From: an uncultured bacterium
GTDB lineage: Bacteria > Cyanobacteriota > Vampirovibrionia > Gastranaerophilales > Gastranaerophilaceae
DNA: 64,000 nucleotides
Assembly: GCA_902760645.1 (NCBI GenBank)
Contig: CACWHC010000014.1
Location: forward strand, 40,017-104,016
Reading direction: 5' to 3'
Positions 7,749-16,926 of this stretch are shown piece after piece. The translations under genes were made by a program, and so were the position numbers. Each line of letters opens with the position of its first letter. The first letter of the stretch is position 1. The notes below the pieces were generated by a model. It searched no databases and was not told the DNA's origin. It was given only the letters and a program-made list of their open reading frames with translations.

Positions 7749-8774
7749 TTATTCTTCAGCCAGTTTTGCTCTGATTAGTGAATCTATTTCTTCCAGTAAT
7801 TCAGGGTGTTCTGCTAAATATTCTTTTGCTTTATCACGACCCTGTCCTAGTTTTTCATCTTTGTAACTAAACCATGAACCGGCTTTATTAACTATATTCA
7901 TATTAGTTGCAACGTCAAGAATATTGCCTATTTTGCAAATACCTTTTCCGAATATAATGTCAAATTCTGCCGTTCTAAATGGAGGTGCTACTTTGTTTTT
8001 CAAAACTCTTACTCTTACGTGGTTGCCTATTTCTTCACCATCACCTTTTAAACCTTCTGTTCTTCTGATTTCAAGACGAACGCTGGCATAATATTTTAGA
8101 GCATTACCACCGGTAGTTGTTTCCGGATTACCGTACATAACACCAATCTTCATTCTTAACTGGTTAATAAAGATTACTGTTGTACTGGTTTTTCCGATAA
8201 TACCCGTTAATTTTCTGAGAGCTTTACTCATTAAACGAGCTTGCAAGCCCATTTGCTGATCTTCCATAGAACCTTCGATTTCAGCTTTTGGAACAAGAGC
8301 TGCAACAGAGTCGACAACCACAACATCAACCGCACCTGAACGTACGAGTTCTTCGGTAATATCCAAAGCCTGTTCACCTGTATCAGGCTGAGAAATCAAC
8401 AAATCGTCAACCTGAACACCTAAATTTCTTGCATATTCAGGGTCAAGAGCATGCTCAGCGTCAACATAAGCAGCAATTCCGCCTCTTTTTTGACATTCGG
8501 CAACTATATGCTGTGCTAATGTGGTCTTGCCTGAACTTTCAGGACCATATATTTCAATTATACGGCCTCTTGGCACACCGCCTATACCCAAAGCTATATC
8601 AAGCGCCAAAGAACCCGTTGGGATAGCATCTACATTAACAGTAGCTTTATCCCCGAGTTTCATTATTGCACCTTTACCAAAATCTTTTTCTATTTTTTCA
8701 ATAGCCAACTTTAAAGCTTTACTTCTTTCTTCAGATACAGAAGTAGCCGTTGTTTCTTTTTCTTTGACTGCCAT
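7749..8774 (-). CDS. recA: Recombinase RecA
   Basis: A 341-aa protein, normal length for RecA, the ATP-dependent strand-exchange protein that also triggers LexA self-cleavage. Walker A is GPESSGKT at residues 77-84, Walker B is in [13 protein letters not shown], and loop-2 reads [20 protein letters not shown]. The start has AAGAGGAAA upstream. It follows the helix-turn-helix/coiled-coil gene by 19 bases and is probably co-transcribed with it. No convincing SOS box is visible between the two genes. Confidence 0.98.
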   Translation of the reverse strand: MAVKEKETTATSVSEERSKALKLAIEKIEKDFGKGAIMKLGDKATVNVDAIPTGSLALDIALGIGGVPRGRIIEIYGPESSGKTTLAQHIVAECQKRGGIAAYVDAEHALDPEYARNLGVQVDDLLISQPDTGEQALDITEELVRSGAVDVVVVDSVAALVPKAEIEGSMEDQQMGLQARLMSKALRKLTGIIGKTSTTVIFINQLRMKIGVMYGNPETTTGGNALKYYASVRLEIRRTEGLKGDGEEIGNHVRVRVLKNKVAPPFRTAEFDIIFGKGICKIGNILDVATNMNIVNKAGSWFSYKDEKLGQGRDKAKEYLAEHPELLEEIDSLIRAKLAEE

Positions 8775-8793
8775 TAAATATATTTCCTCTTAT

Positions 8794-9354
8794 TTATTCC
8801 CAAACGCGTTGTTCTTTTTTTACATAAAAACCTAAACCGACAGGTTTATAGCAATTTAAAGTATTTTTTAATTGATATACTTCTTTGTTTAAATCTACAA
8901 TTTTTTGTCTGAGGGTTTCGTTATCAGTTTTACATCTGATTAATTCAACAACAACTTCATCCATGCCCTCAAGTTTTTCATCAATTACTTTGGCTATTCT
9001 GTCACTTAAAGTCGTTTCCATAGATTCAACAGCCGTAAGCATTCTTTGAATTGCTGCTGTTTGGGCAACAGAAGATTGCATCAATGCGGAATGAGAAGCT
9101 GCAACGGATGCCGCAGGAACAACCTTCCTTTGAACCGTTTGAGTTTTTGCAATTTCTTCTCTTTTTTTGGTTGCCTGAACTTTTCTCAAATTCTTAACTT
9201 CTTCATAAGAAAAATAAGTCATGCCTTTACTGTTTTTTCTTGGCATTATTGAAGCTTTTTTGCAAAGTTCAATTATTTCCTTATTATCTGTATTCAAAAT
9301 AGCTCTAACTTCCTGTGGAGTTAAGGTTCTTTCCTTAGTCGCTGTATTTGCCAT
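8794..9354 (-). CDS. MerR-like DNA-binding/coiled-coil protein
   Basis: A 186-aa protein from ATG 9354 (GAGGG upstream); the longer frame to 9387 lacks a site. Residues 1-60 resemble a MerR-type winged helix (LTPQEVRAILNTDNKEIIELCKK, then YFSYEEVKNLRK). The middle is Ala/Gln-rich and the last ~90 residues form a coiled coil (DRIAKVIDEKLEGMDEVVVEL...). It looks like a dimeric DNA-binding structural or regulatory protein. Placed directly upstream of recA on the same strand. Target unknown. Confidence 0.65.
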   Translation of the reverse strand: MANTATKERTLTPQEVRAILNTDNKEIIELCKKASIMPRKNSKGMTYFSYEEVKNLRKVQATKKREEIAKTQTVQRKVVPAASVAASHSALMQSSVAQTAAIQRMLTAVESMETTLSDRIAKVIDEKLEGMDEVVVELIRCKTDNETLRQKIVDLNKEVYQLKNTLNCYKPVGLGFYVKKEQRVWE

Positions 9355-9489
9355 AATTAATAATCCCTCAAATTTTCCCAATTTCATTGTATTTTATTTA
9401 TAAAAAAAAAACAAATTTTTTAGAAAATTATTGTTACAAGACTTAATATTTAATTTTATCCTTTTCCCAATACAAACTTAATCAAAAAT

Positions 9490-10401
9490 TTATTTCAGCA
9501 TAGCCTGAGCGATTAAATCCGGATGTTCTTTTAATAATTGGTCTGCAAATACTTTTGCATCTAACTGAGTAATAACTATTGCCAGCAAATCTTTTGGCAA
9601 CTGTTCGAGCATTTTTATTTTTTCATCTTCTTCAATTACTTCCATCGCCTTAACTATTTCCGGTTGGAATTTATGAGCTTTCATCATATTTGTATATGCG
9701 TCAGCGTCAAATTTTTCATACAAATCCTGATGAGCATTGGCTATATCCATTACAAGTTTTTGTTTAGCCACGGGCTGCATTACTCTTAGTGCATCCTGAA
9801 ACTGGTGTGGATTAAGGTTACCGATTTTTTCAAGCAGTTCTTTTGAGCTGATTTTATCGGAGTCTTCTCCGCTAACGGCTTCATACATTTGTGCGAGGTA
9901 TTCTTGAGGTATCAACTGTAAATTTTTCATTATCTGTGTTTTATCTATATCAGGACTTTCCAAAAATTTATCAAGCTGTTCTTCCGGCAAATATGCCATT
10001 ATCTGTTCCGGAGAAAACATTTGAAAAACAGTCTGTACAAGCTGTTCCGGCGGAATGTCCTGTAACATATCCATTAATTTGTTTATATCAAAGAAATAAA
10101 GACCCTGATTAATGTCTTCTTCTTCCATTAACGGTAAAAATTCTCTTAACTGGTCAGAACTCATATTTTTGAGAAATTCCAGTTTATTCTGAGGATCTGC
10201 TAATTGGAAAATTTTTACAAGCATTCTGGGGGAATTAAAAATTTCCTGAGCAAACTTTACGGCATCCTGATTTCCTGCTTCCGCTTCCTTTTCAACTATT
10301 TCTTCAAGACTCATTGATGCGTACTGTTCACGCATTTTCATGTCAGAAATGTGTAATTTCTGAATCAACAGTGTTATGTCTGAATCAATTACTATGCTCA
10401 T
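9490..10401 (-). CDS. Alpha-helical repeat protein
   Basis: A 303-aa, almost entirely helical protein. It is built of ~30-residue repeats with hydrophobic spacing (FLEFLKNMSSDQLREFLPLM, MAYLPEEQLDKFLESPD, MLEQLPKDLLAIVITQLD) reminiscent of MgtE-N / FliG armadillo-like repeats. No signal peptide or membrane segment. A scaffold or adaptor role is plausible; no specific function can be claimed. AGAGGT precedes the ATG. Confidence 0.6.
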   Translation of the reverse strand: MSIVIDSDITLLIQKLHISDMKMREQYASMSLEEIVEKEAEAGNQDAVKFAQEIFNSPRMLVKIFQLADPQNKLEFLKNMSSDQLREFLPLMEEEDINQGLYFFDINKLMDMLQDIPPEQLVQTVFQMFSPEQIMAYLPEEQLDKFLESPDIDKTQIMKNLQLIPQEYLAQMYEAVSGEDSDKISSKELLEKIGNLNPHQFQDALRVMQPVAKQKLVMDIANAHQDLYEKFDADAYTNMMKAHKFQPEIVKAMEVIEEDEKIKMLEQLPKDLLAIVITQLDAKVFADQLLKEHPDLIAQAMLK

Positions 10402-10539
10402 GAAGATACCTCTATATCCTTTTACGGCATTTTTTTGCGGAAGTTTAATTCTGTTGCGGTTTTTATTAACATTTTTTAATAAAATTAATGTAATTTATTT
10501 AAATGATGATTTTTTCTGATAAAACATTATAATATCAGT

Positions 10540-11181
10540 ATGAGAAAGCTTTTTATCATATTTTTTATATTTTGTTTTGCACAGGCGAATTGTTTCGGTG
10601 CCTTTTTCAAAAAGGATAATCCTAAAGTAGATACTTCTCAGGGTTATGTGGGCAAACTTCCGGACTTAACAACCGAACATAAACCGAGTGAACCAAATGT
10701 TTCCCCTCCAATATTTGACAAAGCATATGATTTTAATTCTGCTGATAAAATAAAACCTACACCTACGGATGACCCGGTTTTTGTAAATATTATTTTGAAA
10801 AAAGACAAAACCTCTGAATTTTACAATGATGTTCAGGAATTTATTGATATGCTGGAAAAAATTTCTGACTCTATTGAATCTCATGAAGATGTTCAAAGAT
10901 TTGCATCAAGGGTTTATTATTTAAACGTAAATGCGGATTATTTGTGCGAAAAATATGAAAACAAGCCGGAAAGCAGCTATTCTGCCTTTAAACAAATTGT
11001 TAAAATCAGCAACAACGCAAAAGAAGTATCAAAACTTCGTTCGGATGCGGAAAAGTACAAAAAATATCTTGCATATACAGATACGGGTGCAGAATATAGC
11101 AAAAACAATATTGAAATGGAATTATTTAACTTGAAAAACGCTATTGAAAGAACAATCAGTATTTTAAAAAATGTTCAGTAG
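10540..11181 (+). CDS. Secreted protein, unknown
   Basis: A 213-aa protein with an N-terminal signal peptide (MRKLFIIFFIFCFAQANCFGA), a Pro/Thr-rich linker to ~residue 70, and a helical C-terminal domain from ~80 (DVQEFIDMLEKISDSIE...). TATAAT lies at 10528-10533, exactly six bases before the ATG, and there is no ribosome site, so the mRNA is probably leaderless. Not recognised. Confidence 0.6.
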   Translation: MRKLFIIFFIFCFAQANCFGAFFKKDNPKVDTSQGYVGKLPDLTTEHKPSEPNVSPPIFDKAYDFNSADKIKPTPTDDPVFVNIILKKDKTSEFYNDVQEFIDMLEKISDSIESHEDVQRFASRVYYLNVNADYLCEKYENKPESSYSAFKQIVKISNNAKEVSKLRSDAEKYKKYLAYTDTGAEYSKNNIEMELFNLKNAIERTISILKNVQ

Positions 11182-11192
11182 TACCGGATATT

Positions 11193-12968
11193 TTAATTCA
11201 TAATTACCATTTCGCAGTTTTTACAATCAAAATCCAATTTATATCGTTTGCCTTTTTCATCCGTTAAAAATAATTTTTTGGGGGATTTGCAAAGATTAAA
11301 TGCATATTTTAGGCAATGTTTTGTTCGCATAAGTTCTTTCCCGTCAAAATAATTTTGACTTTCAATTGATTTTTCTGTTACTTGACATCCGCAATTTTTA
11401 TAAAATTCTTCTGCTTCTTTGTTATGTATATTTTCGTGATAATCCGCTGTTTGTTTTATATATTTTGAATATTGCAGAGGTTTTTGAGTTTCTCTTTTAT
11501 AATTTTTTATTCTTTCTTCCATTAGTGAATAGAGTATGTTTCTTCTTATTTCGTTTATTTGGGAAATTGGTATAAATGGTATTTCCCCTTTTATTTCAAT
11601 ACATTTTACATAAAAATCACTTTCTCCGGTTTTTTGAAGCTGTTTTTCAAAGTTTTCTTTCATTTTTTCCGGATTTTTGGGTTTTTCTGCACTGTTTATT
11701 TTTATTTCCGTTTTGTTATTATCTTCGTCTTTTGCTGTTAATATTCCTTTTTCGTAATAAAAATAAACCCCTATTTTTCTTATTGTTTTTGAATTTGTTA
11801 ATTGTTTTTCGAACTCAAAATCAGTATTTCTGTAAATTTCCGTTCCTTTTTTTATTTTTATTTTCCTATTCAAATAGATTTTTTTGTTTTCGGTTTTGTT
11901 TATAAGACATCCTGAAAGTTCGTTGTTTTCAAAATAACAAATTCCGTCCTGCGGGTTTAATATTTTTTGTTTATCAAAAGAAATCCATCCATCGCCGGAG
12001 GTTTCAACTTTTCCTATATATTCACCCTGCATTTTCGGGGTATTAAAATTATAACAATCTTCTCTTTTTTTCAGAAAATATGACGTAAATCCTCTGTTAA
12101 AACTCTTTTTCACATCCGGTTCAAAATCGTTGAATATTTCGCCGGAGGAAGTTTTTTTTGAAATTTTATCTAGTTCTTTTCTGTAATTTAGTATTACGTT
12201 TTTTACATAATTTTCATCTTTCAGACGTCCTTCTACCTTAAAAGATTTTACGCCGGATTCAACAAGTTCTTTCAAATAATCTTTTGCATTAAAATCTTTC
12301 ATAGAGAGTAAATATTTTTCTTTTGCAATGACATTATTTTTTTCATCTGTCAGGGTATATTTTTTCCGGCATGGCTGGGCACATTCACCTCTGTTTGCCG
12401 AACGTCCGCCTATTGAATAACTCAAATAACATTGTCCGCTGTAGCATACACATAATGCTCCATGGATAAATGTTTCTGTTTCTTTATTTGTTTTGCTGCA
12501 AATTTCTTTTATTTTTTCCAAAGAAAGTTCTCTTGCCAAAATTATTCTGCTTAGTCCTATATTGTCGAGAAATTTTATTTTTTCAACTGTTCTGTTATTA
12601 CACTGTGTACTTGCATGAAGAACAATTGGCGGAAGTTTTCCTTTTATTGCAAGATTAATTATCCCCATATCCTGTACTATAATTGCATCTACACCTATTT
12701 TATATAAATCGGAAATCAGATTTTTTGCTGTTTCCAATTCTTCATCAGTCAATATCGTATTTATGGTAACATGGACTTTTACATAAAATTTATGTGCATA
12801 ATCCACAAGCTCTTTTATGTCTTCTATATTGTTTCTTGCAGAAACTCTTGCTCCGAAGGAGGAAGCTCCAATATAAACAGCATCCGCTCCGCAATCAATT
12901 GCTTTTTTTGCGGTCAATAAATCTTTTGCCGGTGCTAATAATTCTGTTTTATGTAATTCCTTTTCCAT
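11193..12968 (-). CDS. U32 family peptidase / RNA-hydroxylation protein
   Basis: A 591-aa member of peptidase family U32. It opens with ELLAPAKDLLTAKKAIDCGADAVY split over a TIM-barrel start, and has the conserved Fe-S Cys cluster in GALCVCYSGQCYLS and GECAQPCRKKY. The long form with an extra C-terminal region resembles RlhA, needed for 23S rRNA C2501 hydroxylation, more than the short TrhP tRNA proteins. Six Cys also cluster at the C-terminus (KHCLKYAFNLC, CKNCEM), possibly a second metal site. The -10-like sequence before the ATG is weak (TAAAAA). It converges on 10540 with a 12-base gap. Confidence 0.85.
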   Translation of the reverse strand: MEKELHKTELLAPAKDLLTAKKAIDCGADAVYIGASSFGARVSARNNIEDIKELVDYAHKFYVKVHVTINTILTDEELETAKNLISDLYKIGVDAIIVQDMGIINLAIKGKLPPIVLHASTQCNNRTVEKIKFLDNIGLSRIILARELSLEKIKEICSKTNKETETFIHGALCVCYSGQCYLSYSIGGRSANRGECAQPCRKKYTLTDEKNNVIAKEKYLLSMKDFNAKDYLKELVESGVKSFKVEGRLKDENYVKNVILNYRKELDKISKKTSSGEIFNDFEPDVKKSFNRGFTSYFLKKREDCYNFNTPKMQGEYIGKVETSGDGWISFDKQKILNPQDGICYFENNELSGCLINKTENKKIYLNRKIKIKKGTEIYRNTDFEFEKQLTNSKTIRKIGVYFYYEKGILTAKDEDNNKTEIKINSAEKPKNPEKMKENFEKQLQKTGESDFYVKCIEIKGEIPFIPISQINEIRRNILYSLMEERIKNYKRETQKPLQYSKYIKQTADYHENIHNKEAEEFYKNCGCQVTEKSIESQNYFDGKELMRTKHCLKYAFNLCKSPKKLFLTDEKGKRYKLDFDCKNCEMVIMN

Positions 12969-13088
12969 AAGTATTTTTTATCACATAATAAAATTTTTAT
13001 CAAAAAAATATCATACAAATAAAGGATTAAAAATATATATTTACCAATTAAAATGATAGTGGGTTAGGTATTATTGTTCGGGGGTAAA

Positions 13089-13319
13089 ATGGAAGAAAAT
13101 GAAAAAATCATTGATTATTATGTTCCCGAAACAGATGGAGAACTTTCTACATCTATTACTCAAAGCTGGACAGAACAAGCAATCGAGTGCTATTCAATTA
13201 ACTGTGATTGTAAAAAATGTTCTCTGAGAAACGGAAATTACTCATTTAAGTGTCAAATGCCCAGGGTAATTGATGAACTTATAAATATTATAGGCAAACC
13301 AAACATCAATGCAGCATAG
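13089..13319 (+). CDS. Small Cys-rich protein
   Basis: A 76-aa protein from ATG 13089, with GGGGGT just upstream. The core CYSINCDCKKCSL and a later KCQMP give six Cys, compatible with a small zinc-binding module. No membrane segment. Small proteins with this Cys layout are often DNA- or RNA-binding, but nothing here proves that. Downstream lies a cluster of GTAGAAAA motifs. Confidence 0.5.
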   Translation: MEENEKIIDYYVPETDGELSTSITQSWTEQAIECYSINCDCKKCSLRNGNYSFKCQMPRVIDELINIIGKPNINAA

Positions 13320-13340
13320 TAAACTCCTTTTTCAATCTTT

Positions 13341-13500
13341 GTAGAAAACCAATCTGTAAACAGTAGAAAACATTTTGGTTTTCTACATTCATTTTATTCT
13401 TTTAATGATTTGTACGATTTTGTTTTGGTTTAATGTATGTTTTTCTACAAATAAAAAAATAATAAACCTTTTTATAATATGCATTTCACCAATTTTCTAC
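13341..13500. promoter_or_regulatory. Cluster of five GTAGAAAA motifs
   Basis: GTAGAAAA occurs at 13341 and 13363 on the + strand and as TTTTCTAC at 13379, 13441 and 13493. The second and third form a perfect dyad, GTAGAAAAC attttg GTTTTCTAC (13363-13386). Five copies in 160 bases of intergenic DNA suggest binding sites. No gene is evident from 13320 to 13605. Confidence 0.45.
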
Positions 13501-13582
13501 AAACAATGCATGCTTATGATGAATGATTATTTTATATTTATATACTTATATAAATATAATAAATAATAAAAACCACAAAAAA

Positions 13583-13598
13583 ACCGGCATTTGCCGGT
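13583..13598 (-). terminator. Terminator of the 53-aa gene
   Basis: On the minus strand ACCGGCA TT TGCCGGT is followed by TTTTTTTGTGG, a classical intrinsic terminator eight bases after the stop of the small gene at 13606. Confidence 0.8.
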
Positions 13599-13605
13599 CA
13601 ATTTT

Positions 13606-13767
13606 TTAAGCTAAACCTAAAACTTTCTTGTACCAAGTAAACGTTTCAAGTTCTACTCCATTGAATGTTGTTTTCATACATTGCTTTTTTAAATAAGCGT
13701 CAAATTCATCATTGAATTTTGATTTTGCCATTTTTTTAGGACTTGTAGCTTTTGTTACTGTTTCCAT
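13606..13767 (-). CDS. 53-aa conserved-looking small protein
   Basis: The frame reads METVTKATSPKKMAKSKFND, then EFDAYLKKQCMKTTFNGVEL, then ETFTWYKKVLGLA. It has a near-ideal ribosome site (AAAGGAGT, 6 bases from ATG) and its own intrinsic terminator, so it is very likely expressed as a monocistronic gene. Basic, no signal peptide, one Cys. Function unknown. Confidence 0.7.
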   Translation of the reverse strand: METVTKATSPKKMAKSKFNDEFDAYLKKQCMKTTFNGVELETFTWYKKVLGLA

Positions 13768-13909
13768 TACCTACTCCTTTATACTTGATTTTCACACCAT
13801 TTTTATTATTGACTATTATAACGTACTCATTTTATTTTTTCAATTACCAAAAAGAATTAGTTTTATATAATTACTTATTAGTAAAAAATATTCATGATAG
13901 AATGTTTTT

Positions 13910-14833
13910 ATGGAATTAATTGGTGAAAACATTCACATAATATCTAAATCGGTAAAGGATGCATTTTTGTCAAAGAATAAAAATTTCTTTACAAAACTTA
14001 TTGAAATACAAAAAAATATGGATTTTGTAGATTTAAATGTAGGTCCGGCAAAAGGTGTTTTCTCAGGAATATTGCCATATTTAACCAAAATTGTGCAGGA
14101 AGTAAATCCTAAAATTGGCATTTCTTTTGATACAACAAATTTTGATGAGATGAAATCCGGATTTGATGAATATAAAAATAAATCAAACGCATTTATAAAT
14201 AGTACAACTTCCGACAAAGAAAAATTTGAAATGCTGACAGAGTATGCAATCCTGCAAAATTGTAAATTAATTGCGTTAACAATGTCAAAAGAAACTGGTA
14301 TTCCAAAAACTTGTGACGGAAGATTAGAATTGGCATGTGATATGTATGAAAGATTTTCAGAAAAAGGAATAGATTTGGATAAAATTTATTTTGATCCGTT
14401 GGTATTACCAATTACAGCAGATCAATCACAGGCATGCGAAGCAATAAATACAATAAAAATGATAAAAGAAAGTTTTGAAAATGAAGTAAAAACAATAGTT
14501 GGTTTATCTAATATATCGAACGGTTGCCCAAATGAAAAAAGAGCCTTGGTAAACCGGGTATTTTTGTCTATGGCAATGGGTGCAGGATTAGATTGTGCAA
14601 TTGTTGATGCAAATGATAAATATTTATACAAAATTATAAAAGTATTGGAAGAAAAAAAGCCAAAATCTGAGGAAGAAAATTTGTATTTGAAATTATATCA
14701 AATGACAGAAAATTTTGAAGAAATAGAAAATATAGAATACAATAAAGATAGTGAAGAAGAAAAAAATATAATAAAAGCAGCAAAGATTATATTGAATAAG
14801 GAAGTCTATTTCGATAGCTTTACACAAATATAA
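13910..14833 (+). CDS. Pterin-binding methyltransferase (AcsE/MetH-type)
   Basis: A 307-aa protein of the dihydropteroate-synthase-like fold. IGENIHIISKSV, FVDLNVGPAKG and GLSNISNGCPNEKRALVN match the methyltetrahydrofolate-binding domain of corrinoid protein methyltransferases (AcsE, MtgA, the pterin domain of MetH). These move a methyl group between tetrahydrofolate and a cobalamin protein. No corrinoid protein or other Wood-Ljungdahl gene is in the window, so its partner is unknown. TAGAAT lies exactly six bases before ATG, without a ribosome site: probable leaderless mRNA. Confidence 0.75.
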   Translation: MELIGENIHIISKSVKDAFLSKNKNFFTKLIEIQKNMDFVDLNVGPAKGVFSGILPYLTKIVQEVNPKIGISFDTTNFDEMKSGFDEYKNKSNAFINSTTSDKEKFEMLTEYAILQNCKLIALTMSKETGIPKTCDGRLELACDMYERFSEKGIDLDKIYFDPLVLPITADQSQACEAINTIKMIKESFENEVKTIVGLSNISNGCPNEKRALVNRVFLSMAMGAGLDCAIVDANDKYLYKIIKVLEEKKPKSEEENLYLKLYQMTENFEEIENIEYNKDSEEEKNIIKAAKIILNKEVYFDSFTQI

Positions 14834-14874
14834 TTTTTTGATAAAATAAGGTTTGGATATAAGGAGCAGGGAAA

Positions 14875-16926
14875 ATTAAAAGGAATATTTTATTAACAGC
14901 ACTGGTAATATCATTTGCAACAGCAAATATGGTATATTCCGCAATGACTCCGGAGGCAACGGAACTTTATCAGGAGGCATGTTCTCTTGAGTATCAGCAC
15001 GACTATAATGCGGCAGCAGATAAATTAAAAGAGGCGATAAAAATATCACCGGAAGATTCTATGCTCCTGACAAAGCTGGCAGGGATATATACAGAATTAA
15101 ATGATTATGACAATGCTGTTGATATGTATACAAAAGCAATAGAAATAAAACCAAATGATGCTTTTATATATATAAGCCTTGGAAGTATTTACGAAACACA
15201 AAGTAAATATAAAGAAGCTCTTTCTGCATATGAAAATGCATTGAGAATTTTTCCCGAATATAAATATAATTATCTGAATTTAGCAAATGTTCAATACCAA
15301 ATGAAAGATTATAAGAGTGCAATAGAAAACTACAGATTATTTTTAGATACATACGCACAACACTGGGAAGCAAGAAAAAGTCTTGCAAATGCATATCTTT
15401 CAGCCGGAAATCCGGAAAAAGCCGTAGAAGAATTTCAGAATTTGTATATAAATAACAATGAACATTTTGATGATTATGCAAACTTTGGTATTGCGTTATT
15501 TAAAACACAAAATTATGAAAAAGCACAGGAAATTTTAGAAAAAGCAGTAGAAAAAGATGACACAAATACAACAGCAAAAATTTGTCTTGCAATGACATAT
15601 CAAAATCTTGAAAAAAACGATTTGGCTCTTGCTCAATTTAATTCAATACTGAAGAATGAAGAAGGTTTAAATTCAATAAGATATGACTATGCAAATCTGC
15701 TTGCGGATATGGGAAAAAATAAAGAGGCAATAGAACAATACCAAAAATATATTGTATCTTATCCGAAAGATGGAAATGCATACAGAAATCTCGGTATCGT
15801 TTACAAAAGAGAAAATGACTTGGTAAATGCAACAGAAAACTTTAAAAAAGCATTGGCAGAAAGCAAAAATGATATAAACACCAAAAAAGAGTTGGCAGAA
15901 TGTTATCATCTCCAAAAAGATTATATAAATGCATTAAAATACTATGATGAAATATTGAAACAGGATCCTGAAGATATTGAAACAAAAACAAATAAAGCAT
16001 TTGCTCTCCATGCCACAGACGATTACCAAAAAGCAATTGATTTGTATAACGAAATATTGGAACAAAAAGATAGTGAAGTTGTTCAAAATAATTTGACGGA
16101 TGCAATAATTTCACAGGCAGCAAAAGACTATGACTCAAAGAATTATAAAAATGCAATAGACGGATATGTAAAAGCAATTTCAAGAGGAACAAAAGACAGT
16201 AATGCATATTTCGGATTAGCAAAAGCCTACAGAGCAACAGGTGTAAATGATAAAGCAACAGAATATTTTGAAAAAGCAATTTCTATGAATCCTGAAAACA
16301 CAGAATACAGTAAGACATTTGCAGAATTTATTTCCGAAATAAATAAACCGCAGGAAACAGAAAGTTCAACAGAAAAAGAACTTAGTAATGTAGTAATAGC
16401 TGTTCCGCAGTCGGAAGTGAAAATATCAGAACCGGCAAATGATAATTCTTATATAAACAACATAGAAAAAAACAGAGAATTGATATTAGCCGGAGATAAA
16501 AAATATAAAGAGAAAAAATATGATGAAGCAATATCGAATTACAAAGATGCCTTAATGCTAAAACCATCAGATGAAGAAACATTACTGAAAATAGGCAATT
16601 TATACAAAACCAAAAAAGATGATGCGAAGGCGATAGATTTTTATAAAAAAGCAATATTTGTAAAACCTGAGTACGCAGACGGTTGGTTTAACCTTGGTTT
16701 AGTTTATGCAGACCAAAAAAATGTAGTACAAAGTAAAAAATGTTTTGAAAAAACAATAGAAATAAATCCAAAATATGCATACGCATATTATGCACTTGCA
16801 AGAGCAAACGAATCAGAAAAAGATACGGCATCAGCAATAAAAAATTATGAAAACTTCTTGCAGTACAGCACAGACGAAAATGTAAACAAAGATGTTCAAT
16901 CAAGAATAAAGAGTCTTAAAAAATAA
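14875..16926 (+). CDS. Secreted TPR repeat protein, probable ATT start
   Basis: About 683 aa. Starting at the first ATG (14929) leaves MVYSAMTPEA with no signal peptide, but the frame is open upstream. An ATT at 14875, eight bases after AAGGAG, gives (M)KRNILLTALVISFATANMVYSA, a normal signal peptide. I therefore infer initiation at ATT. The rest is a long run of 34-residue tetratricopeptide repeats (for example AVDMYTKAIEIKPNDAFIY) to ~residue 470, a short linker, then three or four more repeats. Such periplasmic TPR proteins scaffold envelope complexes. It overlaps the next lipoprotein gene by one base (TAATG), so they are an operon. Confidence 0.8.
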   Translation: MKRNILLTALVISFATANMVYSAMTPEATELYQEACSLEYQHDYNAAADKLKEAIKISPEDSMLLTKLAGIYTELNDYDNAVDMYTKAIEIKPNDAFIYISLGSIYETQSKYKEALSAYENALRIFPEYKYNYLNLANVQYQMKDYKSAIENYRLFLDTYAQHWEARKSLANAYLSAGNPEKAVEEFQNLYINNNEHFDDYANFGIALFKTQNYEKAQEILEKAVEKDDTNTTAKICLAMTYQNLEKNDLALAQFNSILKNEEGLNSIRYDYANLLADMGKNKEAIEQYQKYIVSYPKDGNAYRNLGIVYKRENDLVNATENFKKALAESKNDINTKKELAECYHLQKDYINALKYYDEILKQDPEDIETKTNKAFALHATDDYQKAIDLYNEILEQKDSEVVQNNLTDAIISQAAKDYDSKNYKNAIDGYVKAISRGTKDSNAYFGLAKAYRATGVNDKATEYFEKAISMNPENTEYSKTFAEFISEINKPQETESSTEKELSNVVIAVPQSEVKISEPANDNSYINNIEKNRELILAGDKKYKEKKYDEAISNYKDALMLKPSDEETLLKIGNLYKTKKDDAKAIDFYKKAIFVKPEYADGWFNLGLVYADQKNVVQSKKCFEKTIEINPKYAYAYYALARANESEKDTASAIKNYENFLQYSTDENVNKDVQSRIKSLKK

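Noticed and set aside
15164-16903. Several minus-strand frames inside the TPR gene
   Set aside because: They are shadows of the repetitive TPR coding sequence, rich in Leu/Phe/Tyr/His as expected for antisense reading.
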